A stretch of 64,000 nucleotides of DNA from Henckelia pumila (Eukaryota; Streptophyta; Magnoliopsida; Lamiales; Gesneriaceae). Position numbers and translations under genes: made by a program. Below the pieces are notes generated by a model. It made no database searches, was not told where the DNA came from, and saw only the letters and a list, made by a program, of their open reading frames with translations. Every line of letters starts with the position of its first letter. Positions within the stretch are counted from its first letter, which is position 1. This document shows positions 1 to 11,024 of this stretch, piece by piece. The stretch spans positions 153,465,753-153,529,752 of the forward strand of contig NC_133123.1 in assembly GCF_033568475.1 (NCBI RefSeq). Direction: 5' to 3'.

Positions 1-769
1 GCTTCTTGCAGTAATGGCAAACATCCTTGGATTTTTCCATGTTTGAAGCCTTTGTCTTGTACTTCTTCTCGGGTTCGACTTTCTTGGGTGGGGCAGAACG
101 TTTCTTACCCTTTGTACTTGGCCCCTTCTTAGCAGAAGAAGAGGAGCCCACCAAGAAAGCCGGTTTATCCTTCTTTAATGTGGATTCATATGTCACAAGC
201 ATATTGACCATCTCTTCAAGGGAGGCCTCTATCTTGTTCATATTGAAATTTACCACAAATCCGTCAAACGAAGAAGGAAGAGACAGAAGTAGTAAGTCCA
301 CGTTGAGTTCATGCTCCAACACCAAATCAAGGGTTACCAACTTCTGTATGAGCCAAATCACTCGTACCCCATGATCACGGACCGAAGTCCCTTCACGCAT
401 GCGACACGTCATTAGCTCCTTTACAGTAGCGAACCTTTCAGCCCTCGATTGAGCCCCAAAAAGTTCCTTGAGTTGAACGTGAATGTCAGCAGCATTCACG
501 GTGTCCTCAAATCGCCTCTGGAGTTCATCAGACATCGAGGCTTGCATATAGCATTTGGTCTTGATATCATGGTCCCACCATGTATCAAGTTTGGCTAACT
601 CCTCCGGACTTACGTTAGCTGGTGCTTCCTTCGGAGGAGATTTCTCTAACACGTAGAGCATCTTCTCCGAAGTCAAGACAATCTTCAACTTACGGAACCA
701 TTCCGTATAGTTTGCGCCAGTCAACTTATTTTGTTCGAGGATCGAGAAAAGTGGATTACGCGAATTCAT
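1..769 (-). CDS. Gag capsid polyprotein, N-terminal part (Angela-type copia), open to window edge
   Basis: Structural Gag protein that assembles the cytoplasmic virus-like particle in which the RNA is reverse transcribed. Hand translation of the minus strand from the ATG at 769-767 gives 256 codons without a stop, running off the edge. The start begins MNSRNPL and matches the start of the homologous gag at 47101. The central part is a typical copia Gag domain (UBN2 type), followed by a Lys/Pro-rich linker; the final visible residues, CHYCKK, are the first half of a CCHC zinc knuckle. Unlike the plus-strand copy, which has a frameshift near its gag end, this copy shows no lesion, so it is the better preserved. 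Coding status beyond position 1 is unknown. Confidence 0.85.
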   Translation of the reverse strand, partial: MNSRNPLFSILEQNKLTGANYTEWFRKLKIVLTSEKMLYVLEKSPPKEAPANVSPEELAKLDTWWDHDIKTKCYMQASMSDELQRRFEDTVNAADIHVQLKELFGAQSRAERFATVKELMTCRMREGTSVRDHGVRVIWLIQKLVTLDLVLEHELNVDLLLLSLPSSFDGFVVNFNMNKIEASLEEMVNMLVTYESTLKKDKPAFLVGSSSSAKKGPSTKGKKRSAPPKKVEPEKKYKTKASNMEKSKDVCHYCKK

Positions 770-958
770 TGTATGAAATACTGAAAAGAAACAGACAAAT
801 ATCAGTGATTGTTTAAGTAATTTACTAAGACATAAAATAGGCGAAATTTATTTTATGAATCTCACTCCCACTATTTTAACGATTTCACTACCCTCTAGTG
901 AAAATGGGAAACTGTTTTCCTTAGTGAGAACATGGAGTCCAATTGACAAACTTATAGT

Positions 959-1244
959 CCCGAATAATATCAGCCAACCATAATTTTCAAAAGGTAGAGC
1001 CCAATTGCTTCCAAAGCAACCTCCACGTTTTTACCTCATGTCCAATAAGGGCCCAATAATATGACGCCGATTATTGTGACATGTCAAGATGACCCATCAA
1101 TATTAAGTTGTGATGGACGGTCGCCATGTGGATCCCCCAATAATATGAGCCGATCCCATGGGAGTTCCACCCAACTTACAACATGTGTCGATCCAATGTA
1201 CAGCTTTTCGACGAACGGGCCCCCCCAATAATATGAGCCGGACC
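959..1244 (-). repeat. Four spaced copies of a CCCAATAATATGAGCC-like motif in the leader
   Basis: The AATAATAT core begins at 963, 1055, 1139 and 1227 (plus-strand reading), spaced 92, 84 and 88 bp, each flanked by C-runs and GCC. The homologous leader at about 46628-46905 has all four in the same spacing. The stretch holds no credible coding frame. The rest of the leader (1300-2290) is AT-rich with repeated ATAAAATCATATTTTA-like units near 1930-2060. Confidence 0.7.
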
Positions 1245-2342
1245 GTATCCGCGGGTAGCATCTCATACATTGATCGTTGATGGAAGGTAGGAACATTTAA
1301 ACAAATTTAAATTTCCTTTATTTATCTTGATATCAATTTTAAATCATATTTAAAATGAGGGATTTTTAATTATAAAAATTTGTCTCATCATTTTTCAAAT
1401 TTTGTATGCTTGTCGGATTCACACAATTTAGTATAAAACATGCATACAACCATAATATCACATATTATATAGGATGATCGATTCCATTTCTAATCGACCC
1501 GTGGTTGCCAATCACGAGTCTTAGTCCAATCCTAGGTAATATGCAGTATGCAATGCAATCCTATTACATTTGCTTCCAATTTACATTTCTTCTGTCTTTA
1601 TTGTCTGCTGGGCCCACCTCCATCTTCAAATCTTGATCTCCCACTAAATCTAATGTATTTACAATAAATAACAATGACAAGTAGGGGATACATTTTTAAG
1701 GGGTGGGAACGGGCCATAAACCAAGCCCACTTTTATTACATATGACATTCATATTGGGCCATAAACCAGGCCCATTAATAAAACCAACAACAATAAAACA
1801 AATGTAAATTCCTAACATACACCTACAAAATTGGTCATGGCAATCGATCATCCTTATCCAATAACATTTAATTCAAAATTAATTTATTGGATAACATGCA
1901 ATGGCAATTTAAATTTAAAAAGATAAAATCATATCTCATACATAAAATCTTATTTTACATATAAAATCATATTTTATCTTTTTATCAAATAAAATCATAT
2001 TTTATCTATAAAATCCAATTTTATACATAAAATCATATTTTACTCAATATATCCATAAGATCATATCTTATCATCAATTGTACCAAAAATTAATTAATTT
2101 CAAAATTCAATTAAAGGATAAAATATTAAAATTTTCCAAAAATTCAAATTTATCCAAAAATAAATTTTAAAATTTTCGAACTCGAACAATTCGATCCGAC
2201 GCCTCGTGGACCAATCAAAACAATTTTCGATCGGACCAAAAATAGAATTTTAACATATTAAAATTTAATTTAAAAAATTAAAAATAACTTTTCCCGCGGG
2301 CCTCCCGGGACGTTCCCGGGCCGGGCAGCCCGGCTGCCCCTA

Positions 2343-2365
2343 GGGCAGCGATCCAATCGCTGCCC
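2343..2365 (-). other. Leader hairpin GGGCAGCGAT / ATCGCTGCCC
   Basis: A perfect 10-bp inverted repeat with a 3-nt loop lies in a GC-rich patch (about 2290-2380) inside an otherwise very AT-rich leader, about 114 nt downstream of the primer site on the sense strand. A hairpin with the same stem core and a different loop is found at the equivalent place in the second copy (45584-45604). Dimerisation or packaging is a plausible role by analogy with retroviral leaders; not shown here. Confidence 0.6.
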
Positions 2366-2478
2366 GGGTTTTTGCCCGGAAAAAAATATTTTTATTTTAA
2401 AATATTTATTTTGTTTCAAAAACCGAGGCCTAAAAATTTTTTGTACAATCGATTTATTTAATCGCTTGATCTGAGCAA

Positions 2479-2494
2479 CCTGGCTCTGATACCA
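2479..2494 (-). other. Primer-binding site, tRNA-Met initiator type
   Basis: The minus strand reads TGGTATCAGAGCCAGG one base after the LTR end, the standard plant copia site complementary to the 3' end of initiator tRNA-Met, from which minus-strand DNA synthesis starts. Confidence 0.92.
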
Positions 2495-2495
2495 C

Positions 2496-4349
2496 TGTTG
2501 GAGTGCGCGGCTTTCAGATCAAACAAGATTGATACCCGGTACAGCGGAAGTTTAAAAATTTGTATGGAACGATTCCATATTGGGTATCAAATCTTTACGA
2601 TTAAATTGTGTGTGTAAAAAAAATTTAAATAACAATTATAAATTTTTACCTTTAATCTCGAATCGAGATTCTGGACACCAACAGATTTTTCTGCTCTTGT
2701 TGTATCTCCTTGGAACCGATGGACGAACAGTTCTTCAATCAGGTCCACGAATAGAGATTTAATCCCTCTAATAGATTGTACTAGAAAATCTATCAGAAGT
2801 TTTCTACGAAGAGAGTTAACGAATTTGATCCGTTAAACCAGACTGTAATTCAAAATCACAGGCTGGAATTTTTCTCGAGTAGAGAGAGGGAGAGGGGGCG
2901 GCCACTTTAAGAAAAATAGCTTAGGGTTTTCGAAAATTTTGTGCCTTGTTATGTGTAATTTCTGTACTGCAATAACTTATTTATAATGTAGGCCACTAAC
3001 AGCTTAGGGCCCATTAGTCATAAGTTCAGGCCCGACAAGCAAAGCCCGCATGTTCAGAAATTAATATAAAATTCATCGTGACTCCGATTGATAAACCGAT
3101 TTTACCAATGTGCACAGAAACCATTTCTGCACCTTTTAAAGTCAAGATAAATTTTTCTGAATCCGAATTCAGTGATTTCCAAAAATGGCCATCCCTATGT
3201 CATTTTAGGAAATCTTACTCCTCTACTCTTAAATAAGAAGTCCAACTTCTTCGTTCATTAAATTTAACTCTTTAAATTTAACTATCTCAACGGGGATTAA
3301 AAATCCATTACACTGTGTGACCCTCAATGGTTCAGGGATACAGCTAGCCGTGGGCTCACAACTCCTTGTGACTCGGAACAACAATTTCCGACTTGCCCAT
3401 CGAATCATGGTATGAGCGCCTAGCAACATCGCCCCATGATTCCCTAGGTATCACTGATAGTGCCTACAAGAACCAGTAGATTTTGGTTAGCGTACAGTAC
3501 GGTCCCTTCATCCATATATCCCGATCGAATCAACAACCATTGGTATATCGAGAGTCGCTCGAGATTCGATAACTATGCAATGCATCTTGAAGATCAAATA
3601 GTGACATCGCATGTGCTACTAAGAAACCATTTCTTAAATCACATCATTTACTCTGGCAAGAGATTCGTCACACTAATATCTCCTCAGATCGCATAGGATA
3701 TCCACACTCGCAAGTATGTGGTGAATCCTTGACAACAAAGCATCGACTCCTATATGTGTTGTAACTGTACCCAATCCCGACACCTGATGACCCCAATAGA
3801 GTCGGTAAACGAGTCAAAGCACAGTACTAGCATATAGAGTCTCAATGATGTCTCAAGTAGTAAGGACTAATGGTGTACAACCAAAACCGCGGACTATATC
3901 CACTCGATAAGTGATAACCACTTGGAAAGTCCGGATAGGGTAGTTCGATCATTCATCATATGAATATCCATTTGCATGCTTTGAACATCTCTATGTTCCT
4001 TACCAATGAAACGTGGTACTCCGCATCGCAAATGCTAGTCTCAAACTCGAGCGATCCTTATCCTTATTATCGGACGGCTCAATCGACTAGGAACAGTTTA
4101 GAATATACAGTGACTATAAGATGTGTTTCATGATAGACATCTCCATGTTCTACCACATCTTGCATACACTATAGTATATTCAAGGTCTTTATCAAAACAA
4201 CAATAGTATATCACAATATAACAATATGAAGAAAGATAAAGTCATTGCCATTAATAAAAGTGTAAATTATATTAAACAAGAGATTGTTTATACAAAGAGT
4301 CATCAAAGCCCTTAGCCACAAGTTGGCTCACCGGGCACCCACTCTTTCA
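2496..4349 (-). repeat. 5' LTR of the minus-strand Angela-type element
   Basis: About 1.85 kb bounded by TG at 4349 and CA at 2496 (minus-strand sense: TGAAAGAGTGGG... to ...CAACA), immediately followed by the primer site. It aligns over its length with the plus-strand LTR pieces 40450-40757 plus 43893-45461 and with 57880-58812. The sense strand carries a TATA box at 2985-2978. The length fits Angela/BARE LTRs (about 1.8 kb). Confidence 0.88.
2978..2985 (-). promoter_or_regulatory. LTR TATA box
   Basis: The minus strand reads TATAAATA here, about 480 bp before the LTR end. The other copy has TATAAATA at the equivalent place (44967-44974). It is the likely core promoter of the genomic transcript; no transcription start was measured. 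Confidence 0.55.
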
Positions 4350-4699
4350 CAGGGAGTATTGGAGAATGGTCTTACGGAATTTCGTGCTGAGACGCTGCAT
4401 GTTATGATATCAAAGTTTGAATTTTATTGTATCGAGATGTCCTTTCCTCGATCATATTAATTCTAGAGCTTGAATTTCTGTGATTATTACAAGACCGAAA
4501 CTGTTTTTGATTTAAGCCAACCAGACATCTGTATTTGAGAATTGAATATTTGAGTTCTATAGAAGATTTTCGAGATATTCTTATCGTCGTGGAGCCGATT
4601 TCTCTTATAACTATAGAGTATGCACTTGTATCTGAATCGAATCTTATGAGATCAGTTTGTTTGACATGAAAAAGAGATCGACCAGAGCTCCAGTATTTC

Positions 4700-6480
4700 T
4701 TATTTTCCTCTGTACTGATAATCTTCAGTGCATTGCATCTTCTTATCCAGATACTGGAGGTATTCTTATTCAGAGGAAGTATGTGGTAGCTCAGTCAGAG
4801 TAACAGCTAAAGCAGTACGAAACTCGACATCCGATTGGTGATATTGAACTGACAGTGAATCTTATTGTTTGTAATTAGGGCATCTCTATTCCCATTGAAT
4901 TTTCGAAGTCTTTCTGAACCGAGAAGTCATAGTATGAATTTTGTGACCGAACTGATTTTGAGATTGAGAAAAGAATTGATATGATGAAGATTCCGATTGT
5001 GAAACCCCAGTATGATCCGAAGTATTATAGTGTAACGACTGCGGTTTGAACAGAATGATTTGTTATTATTTTATCTACTATCGTTATTCTCTTTGAGCCG
5101 ATGGATCTATTCTTATTTTATCTACTATCTCTGACTTCGCCGACCGATGAGTGTTGCACTTCTAAATTAGAGTCTAGAACAGATATTAAGTCTATCGAAT
5201 TCTTTTATCCGAACTGAGCCAGAATTGATTTAGAAATGGGGATAATGCAGAAAACAGATTCGAATTGGAGAATTTATTGAAGAAGAGTCAGAACTGGGCA
5301 CAGTCTGAGTTTCAGTACAGTGACGATACCTCAGTTGTGAGAAATTGTTTTTGTTTTGTCAGAAATTTTGATTGAGATAGAGTATCTTGAGATTGGCACT
5401 TTGCAGTTATTCATCATTCTTTCAGACGACCGAAAGATTTTCAGAGGATTGAAGAATCGACCTTTATAGGAACTGTTGAAGAATGAAGTTTGAAGGATGA
5501 TTTCGTAATTACTAGTCTGTCCGCTTTTAATAGTTGATCGAGAGAAAAAACCTACTTTTTGTGGTTAAATTAATTGTCAGAATGAAAAGAAGATTACTTT
5601 TCGATGATTACCTTTCGAAAGATATCGATAAGTCTAGAAATTAGAGGCCATCTGAGCTTTATGAGACCGATTGCAAATATCTGCTACTGTTTTTCGTACG
5701 AAATGAATTCCAGAATCGACCAATATGGATAATTTGGTCAAAAAGGAGTTCAGATTGTTTAGCTATGCCGCAGTTTATCCGTGTAGAATAGAATTGAGAG
5801 TATTCGGCATGTGATCATAGAGGTATAGAACTGTCTGATTCGGGAATGCTATATGATTTTAGTAAAGATATTGTTGTAGTCTGCTCCTGTCTTCGTACAT
5901 AATAAATTTCAGATACGACAATATGAATGAAATTATTGTCAGGAAAATTTTCAGATAGTTGACTTGTCAAAGTCTGTCCTTTCCGAATGAGATTTGAGTT
6001 AGCTCTCCTCTTGAACTCAGTCTTTGAGAGACTTTTGTTATCGGATATAATGAGTTCAGTTTATTATCCTCAAAACGACGGACAGCCGAGAATTGGCGAT
6101 ATAGACTTTAAGAGGATATGTTGAGCTTTAGTGCTTGATTTTGGCACTAGATGGATGGATTTCCCATATTTTACGAGGTATCCGTACAACAGATATCAGA
6201 CGAAGTATCATCTTTTGTAGATGAGTTGTACGAGAAGAAATGAGAATCCCATTTAATTGGGACAATTGTCTGAGTTCCCTGACTTGGGATCATATTTGTT
6301 TTGAGATGCGTTAGACGGATGAAGATTTCTGTCTTTAAGGAAGAAGATTGAGAAGAAGAATGAACGAAGCATTCGATTTACGGCACAGAACTCTGTACTT
6401 AGGTGCAGGGAGGCCGAGTATTTCAAAAGATTACTCCTTTTAGAGGTTGTTTCTTTTTGCTAAGAGAGAGAACTATCTCG
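4700..6480 (+). pseudogene. Relic of gypsy pol: RNase H and integrase C-terminal part
   Basis: The product would be the RNase H and integrase of a gypsy polyprotein. At about 4740-4870 a translation reads TGGILIQRK..., QLKQYETRHPIGDIEL, which matches the conserved RNase H block (VLMQ..., RQLK.HE..YP.HDLEL). At about 6045-6160 it reads SAYYPQNDGQP... and LVLDFGTRW, the integrase block around YHPQTDGQ and DFG..W. Stops and shifts are frequent throughout and the stretches between these islands are not recognisable. It is clearly non-functional and old. Confidence 0.55.
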
Positions 6481-6520
6481 ATGAACTCACGAATTCCTTT
6501 GAGATTTTAGGGGAGTTAGG

Positions 6521-8676
6521 CGACCTTGCCTACCGAATTTTACTCTTTCAGTTCTCTTTGTTTTTCCACTACCTTGAGCCGGGATTGAATTGATTGAATT
6601 TGGGAGTTGAGGGACCGAATTGCAATTAAACCGGTTGACTAGTCAATAGAGATTATTATATTATTTGATTAGGGACTGAATTTCAAAAATTGGAAAAATT
6701 AAAGGACCAAGGTGCAAATTATGAATGGTTGACTTGTCTTATAGTGGAGGCATGAATAGACTTGTCTCCTTATTTCTCCTCCATTCCATTCCTCTCTCTC
6801 CCTCACGCCTAAACCGAGAGAAGCCATGGATGGCTTTCCAAGCTTTTCTTCCGTCCGATCCACTCGATCCGACCGATAGATTTTTATTTTGAAGGTAGTT
6901 TCACGATCACCGCAACGAAGGCTTCATTTTGACGTAAGTTTTGCTACGATCCACGAACTTTGAATTTTGTTGGGTTGTTAGAATTTGATAATTTTCGAGT
7001 ATGTTGTGCTTGAGCTAGCATAGATCGTGTATTCGAAGTCGGTTCGGAAAAAGAACGAAGTTTGGATTTTATATGATTTTTGGAGTATAAATTCAAAAAT
7101 GGGTTGTTGGATTTGGTTGGATTTTGATTGTTTTTGATGAATTGGAGAATGGTATGAATTGTATAGAATGGTTGGATGGTGTTGATGATTTTTGGTTTGA
7201 ACGTTTATAGTCGTTATGCCGTCGAAATTGAGTTTTGGAATATCGATTATATTGTTTCGGGTTGTTCTCCGGGTTTGTTGGAATGATTGAATTTATATCG
7301 AATCCGTATTCCTTATTTACAGAATTTGGTTGAGAGATTTGGGTTTTGGAACAAACTTGGAAGCTTAAACCGAATGATGAGTTGAAGACGGTATAGTATT
7401 CGTTTCTCTCGACTTTGATAATTGAATTGGAAAAGATTGTGAATCGAATTATTATTTTGATTTCAGGATTTGAAGTGAAGCCTTGAATAAGGTATAAGAT
7501 GACATTGGATTTGATGGGACGATTAGCTCGAATTTGATTTAATTCGAGTGTCCAAAGAAAAATCACATACTTGCATGTTATTTGATTGAATGAGATTTGT
7601 TGATTACTTTTTCTTATATGAGTTCATGATTGGATTTGAGTTTATGAGTGAAATCATGATAGAATACTCAATGGAAATTTATGATTGAAATTATGATTGA
7701 ATGCATGAGATTTCATATGCATTCATATTGAGCCTTGATTATTCGAATTGATTTAGACGATTGATTTAGACGGTCTAGGGATTATAGTTGAGAGAGTTTG
7801 GTACGCGATTAGTACCTGGTCTATTAAAACTCGCTATAATGCTCTGGAGTCTAGAGGATTAAAATATGACACGTCCACCTCGAAGGGAGAGTTCGGTGTG
7901 ATGGTTGGATAGTTTAACCTCGGGATCCCAAACGAAGAAGAGAAGAGAAAATTTACCTTTGATTATCCAGATTCGATAATCTTGAAAACCAAAGACATGC
8001 ATTACATTTTATTGCATTTTGAATTGAGTTGTAGTTATAACATGATTTGGTTATACTACTTGAAGTTGTTGTTTCATTGTTTTATATATCACGATTTGAT
8101 ATATTACTTGAATTATTTGTTATGTCTCTTTTACTTGGAAATTATATTTCTAATCGGATTATTCGGCTGTCGTTTTGTTTGTATGTGTACTTGACGGCAG
8201 GTGGGGCAGGATCGAGTCAGAGACGCCAGGGATAGAACGAGAATGAAGATTAGAAGTGAGACTTCGAAATAGAAATTGGAAATGCATGCCAATCTAGTTT
8301 ATGTTTTGAAAGCATGTTTAGAACTTGAATTTATTAGATTTGGATGTATAGAACTTCAGGTATTGTATTTTGATAGTTTGGATATCAATGCATGCTTATG
8401 ATTAAGTTGGTTTATGGTTTTGCACTTTCCCAAGCCTTAGAATTGATTTTTGGGAGTGTTTTTAGTGCATTTTGAGGGGGCGGCGCGCCCGCGCCTCTTC
8501 TGGGTTGAAAATTTCCCTTTTCCCGAAGGCACGGCGCGCCCGCGCATTTTTATTCGAATCCGCGGCGCGCCCGTGCGCTGTTATTAAAAAAAAAAAATTT
8601 TCTTTTTCTATTGGATCTTTGGATGTCTATCGATAAGATTAATTCTTGATTAGATGATTAGAATCGGGGTCTCACA
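6521..8676 (+). repeat. 3' LTR of the gypsy relic (left boundary approximate)
   Basis: A purine-rich candidate polypurine tract (TTTTAGGGGAGTT, about 6506-6518) is followed by about 2.1 kb of non-coding DNA that ends in GTCTCACA at 8676, where copia gag sequence begins. No second copy lies in the window, so the left end is estimated and could be some tens of bases further right. Nothing coding is credible inside. Confidence 0.45.
8481..8576 (+). repeat. Three copies of CGGCGCGCCCGCGC in the gypsy LTR
   Basis: The 14-mer occurs at 8481 and 8532 exactly and at 8563 with one change (CGGCGCGCCCGTGC). It is a very GC-rich block in an AT-rich LTR, followed by an A-run at 8586-8597. Confidence 0.85.
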
Positions 8677-8796
8677 ACGTTGCCAAGCCCTGGACTCCTT
8701 GGATTGAATATACATGCTCATCTTCAATTTCCAAGGGCCGTAATTCGTTCCATCCAAAATAGGTTGACGAATTGCACTTGTGTACGGAGTGTCCAT
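8677..8796 (-). pseudogene. Copia Gag, first ~40 residues, truncated
   Basis: From the ATG at 8796-8794 the minus strand encodes a start like MDTPYTS followed by ILDGTNYGPWKLKM, the usual N-terminal motif of copia Gag proteins (NY..WK). Homology stops at 8677, where the gypsy LTR is inserted. An upstream in-frame ATG at 8859 would run through the primer site and is not the likely start. Confidence 0.6.
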
Positions 8797-8844
8797 AACT
8801 AACCTGTAACACAAACCAGGAACACACTTAGTAAAGTCAAGTGG

Positions 8845-8858
8845 TGGCTCTGATGCCA
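8845..8858 (-). other. Primer-binding site (variant tRNA-Met)
   Basis: The minus strand reads TGGCATCAGAGCCA, one base different from the standard TGGTATCAGAGCC, two bases after the presumed LTR end at 8861. Confidence 0.75.
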
Positions 8859-8860
8859 CG

Positions 8861-9691
8861 TGAAATAAATGGTGTACGTGGTTGTTATGTAAAATAAGGC
8901 AGTGTTGTGTTTAGTGTCGTAACACCAAAGACAACACAGTGCAGCGGAAATTTAAAGCGTAAATAAAACACAAATAAATAATTTTGCACGAGTATAGAAC
9001 TCGTGCGGGTGCCTTAGGGCTAAATATCACTAGTAAACGTAAGAATAGTCTTACAAATAAATCCTAGCGATTTTACGAAAAGTCATTAAATTCTAAATTT
9101 CTCAACAAGTTGAGAAATCAAACTTGCATCCTAAATTACAACATAGTATAAAAGAAATTGGATGCAAATCCCGTAGCCTAGATTGAAGAGACACAAAATC
9201 TTCAACAACACAGTTCCCACAGTGTTGTCTTTAATGTCTTCAACACGAACGGCGACACGGGGACAAGCAACAACGAAGGTTGCAAACCTTGCTTCAGAAA
9301 CTTCGAATCCTTCAATGGAATTCTTCAGAGTATGCGCAGTGTATTGTAGTCTGAAGCGTTACTTTTCTTGTGCGTGGAAATCTCCTTTTATAGATCATCA
9401 TCAAGGCTTTTTAAGATTTCCTTAGATAGAGTCCTACAAGAATAGGTAACAATCTTTTAGTAGGAAATAAACTCTATCAAAACATAAAAATCAAATCATG
9501 ATAATATCAAATTGTATTTTATCAAATAATCATATTATCAAGACATGATTTAAACTTTGGCAAATATATCTTTAACATATACGAGATATACATGAAATAT
9601 TTACCAAATAACCTATTTTGTCTAGAAAGCAAAATCTTCTAATTTTCAATTAATTAGGGCCGAAATATTCAAAGAATTAAAATTCCTTTCA
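8861..9691 (-). repeat. 5' LTR of the copia relic
   Basis: About 830 bp; the minus-strand sense starts TGAAAGGAAT and ends TTATTTCA. A TATA box (TATAAAAG) lies at 9392-9385 on the minus strand. Part of it (8925-9130) resembles the relic at 28933-29310 in word order, suggesting a shared old family. The plus-strand 80-residue frame at 9183-9425 is antisense noise. Confidence 0.5.
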
Positions 9692-9695
9692 GCTA

Positions 9696-9850
9696 TGTAG
9701 TGTGAGAAGATATGCATCCATTCATTGTGGCTTTTGGAGATGAATTCTCAGGCCTATAAAAGTGTATGAGATTGTGAGTTTGAAGATAAGATTATCACAT
9801 TTTTTATTCCAATCACTTTAATTCCAACTGCATACTTATTTCCAAGTTCC
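9696..9850 (+). repeat. 5' LTR (portion shared with the 3' copy)
   Basis: Starts TGTAGTGTGAGAAG and shares about 150 bp with 14393-14545, including a TATA box (CCTATAAAAGTG, TATAAA at 9755-9760). The true 5' LTR may extend towards 10000, but the other copy does not, so the end is not fixed. Confidence 0.7.
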
Positions 9851-10097
9851 AAATATTTTTTTATTGTTGCTAACAGAAAATATTTCAGAGGCTTGTCATA
9901 TCTCAAAAACCATTTGTCATATTCCTTAAGTAACATTGAGAGTAGACAAATATATTTTTTAGGAAAATGTATTCATACGTGTTTCAAGTCCTTGATTTTT
10001 TGATTTTTTGTTTGTCGGTTTCGAGATCTTTGTCTTCAAATTGTTCTATATTCTACAATCAAAAAACTATATACTGTTGCTCACAAAATTTACAATG

Positions 10098-10939
10098 GAG
10101 AGTGGAACAAACATGGCAAACTTGAAGTTCACGAATCAAGACATGGTGAAATTGGATCGATTCAACGGCACAAACTTTACGCGGTGGAAAGATAAACTGA
10201 AATTGCTCCTCACAGCAATGAAGATCTTCTATATTCTTGATCCAAATTTGGAAGACATTCCGCAGCCGGCACATGGAAAAGATGATGAACCAAAAGCAAA
10301 AAAGATAAAAGGCAAGAGAATGAATTGATGTGCCGCGATCATATTTTAAACGCTTTGTCCGATCGCCTCTATGATCTCTACACAAACACAAAATCCACTA
10401 AGGAAATATGACAAGCATTGGAAAACAAGTATAAAGCAGAAGAAGAAGAAGAAGAAGGTACAAAGAAATTTTTAATTTCGAAGTACATTGATTTCAAATT
10501 TATTGATGCTAAACCATTGTTGCCTCAAGTACATGAATTGCAAGTTATTGTTAACAAAATGAGGGCTGTCAAGATAGAGTTACCAGAATCTTTTCAAGTT
10601 GGTGCAATCATAGCAAAATTGCCATCTACTTGGAAAAGTTACTGGAAAAAGATTCTTCATAGTTCCAAAGATTTTTCTTTGAAACAAATACAAAATCATT
10701 TGCGTATTGAGGAAGAATCCATGACAAATGATAAGAATGAAAATTCTGGTGAAGGCACTTCTAAAGCCAACGTGATAAATCAGCCTATAAAAGTTAACTA
10801 TAACATTAAGAAGAAAGGAAATCCACTTGATCCGAAAATTCCATCGAGAAATTCAAGAGAAAGCCCAAGAGAGCATGCTTTGTTTGTGGAAAACCTGGGC
10901 ATTATGCTAGAGATTGTAGGTTTAAAAAAAACCAAATGA
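10098..10939 (+). pseudogene. Copia Gag, broken
   Basis: The capsid protein begins at ATG 10095-10099 in the MESGTNMANLKF frame; the N-terminal domain shows LDRFNGTNFTRWK. A stop follows KGKRMN near 10328, and the middle part resumes at about 10418 with a Gag helical core ending in LRIEEES. The CCHC zinc knuckle, CFVCGKPGHYARDC at about 10876-10920, is in a third frame. At least two frameshifts separate the parts, so no capsid could be made. Confidence 0.75.
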
Positions 10940-11024
10940 AAAAGAGGCAAAGATAAACTCCGTGGAAATGGACAACATTGTGGCAACTACAAGTCATGTT
11001 AATGTAGTTCAAGAAAAAGTGCTA

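Larger units (their letters stand above)
1..4349 (-). mobile_element. Angela/BARE-type Ty1/copia retrotransposon, 5' part, minus strand
   Basis: Read on the minus strand this is LTR (4349 to 2496), tRNA-Met primer site, a leader of about 1.7 kb, then gag from 769 running off the window edge. The LTR, leader and gag are homologous in the same order to the plus-strand element at 40450-58812, whose pol resembles the Angela/BARE lineage; the lineage is transferred from that copy. It is inserted in a gypsy relic that continues from 4350; the other end lies outside the window, so the target duplication cannot be checked (5-bp candidate at 4350-4354). Confidence 0.9.
4350..8676 (+). mobile_element. 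Decayed Ty3/gypsy relic (chromovirus-like), 3' part with 3' LTR
   Basis: Broken Ty3/gypsy pol relics are followed by an LTR-like region ending in GGGGTCTCACA at 8676. It is cut on the left by the minus-strand Angela element at 4350; on the right it ends inside a copia gag. The lineage (Tekay/Del-like) is guessed from the long LTR of about 2.1 kb and the ending. No internal frame survives. Confidence 0.6.
8677..9691 (-). mobile_element. Copia relic: gag start, primer site and 5' LTR, minus strand
   Basis: Read on the minus strand: LTR (about 9691-8861), a variant tRNA-Met primer site (8858-8845) and the start of gag (8796-8677), which is cut by the gypsy 3' LTR. The rest of this element would lie left of the gypsy insertion, outside the window. 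The outer LTR end is taken at the CA of 9690-9691, just before the next element; this boundary is uncertain. Confidence 0.6.

Noticed and set aside
959..1244. CRISPR-like regular spacing of short repeats
   Set aside because: Only an 8-16-bp motif with variable flanks in a plant retrotransposon leader; no array features.
3460..3696. 78-residue frame in the Angela LTRs (also 44233-44469 on the other strand)
   Set aside because: Antisense to the LTR transcript and present only because the LTRs are homologous; no domain.
7093..7566. 157-residue minus-strand frame in the gypsy LTR
   Set aside because: Low-complexity Asn/Ile/Ser sequence in a non-coding LTR; no domain or conserved motif.
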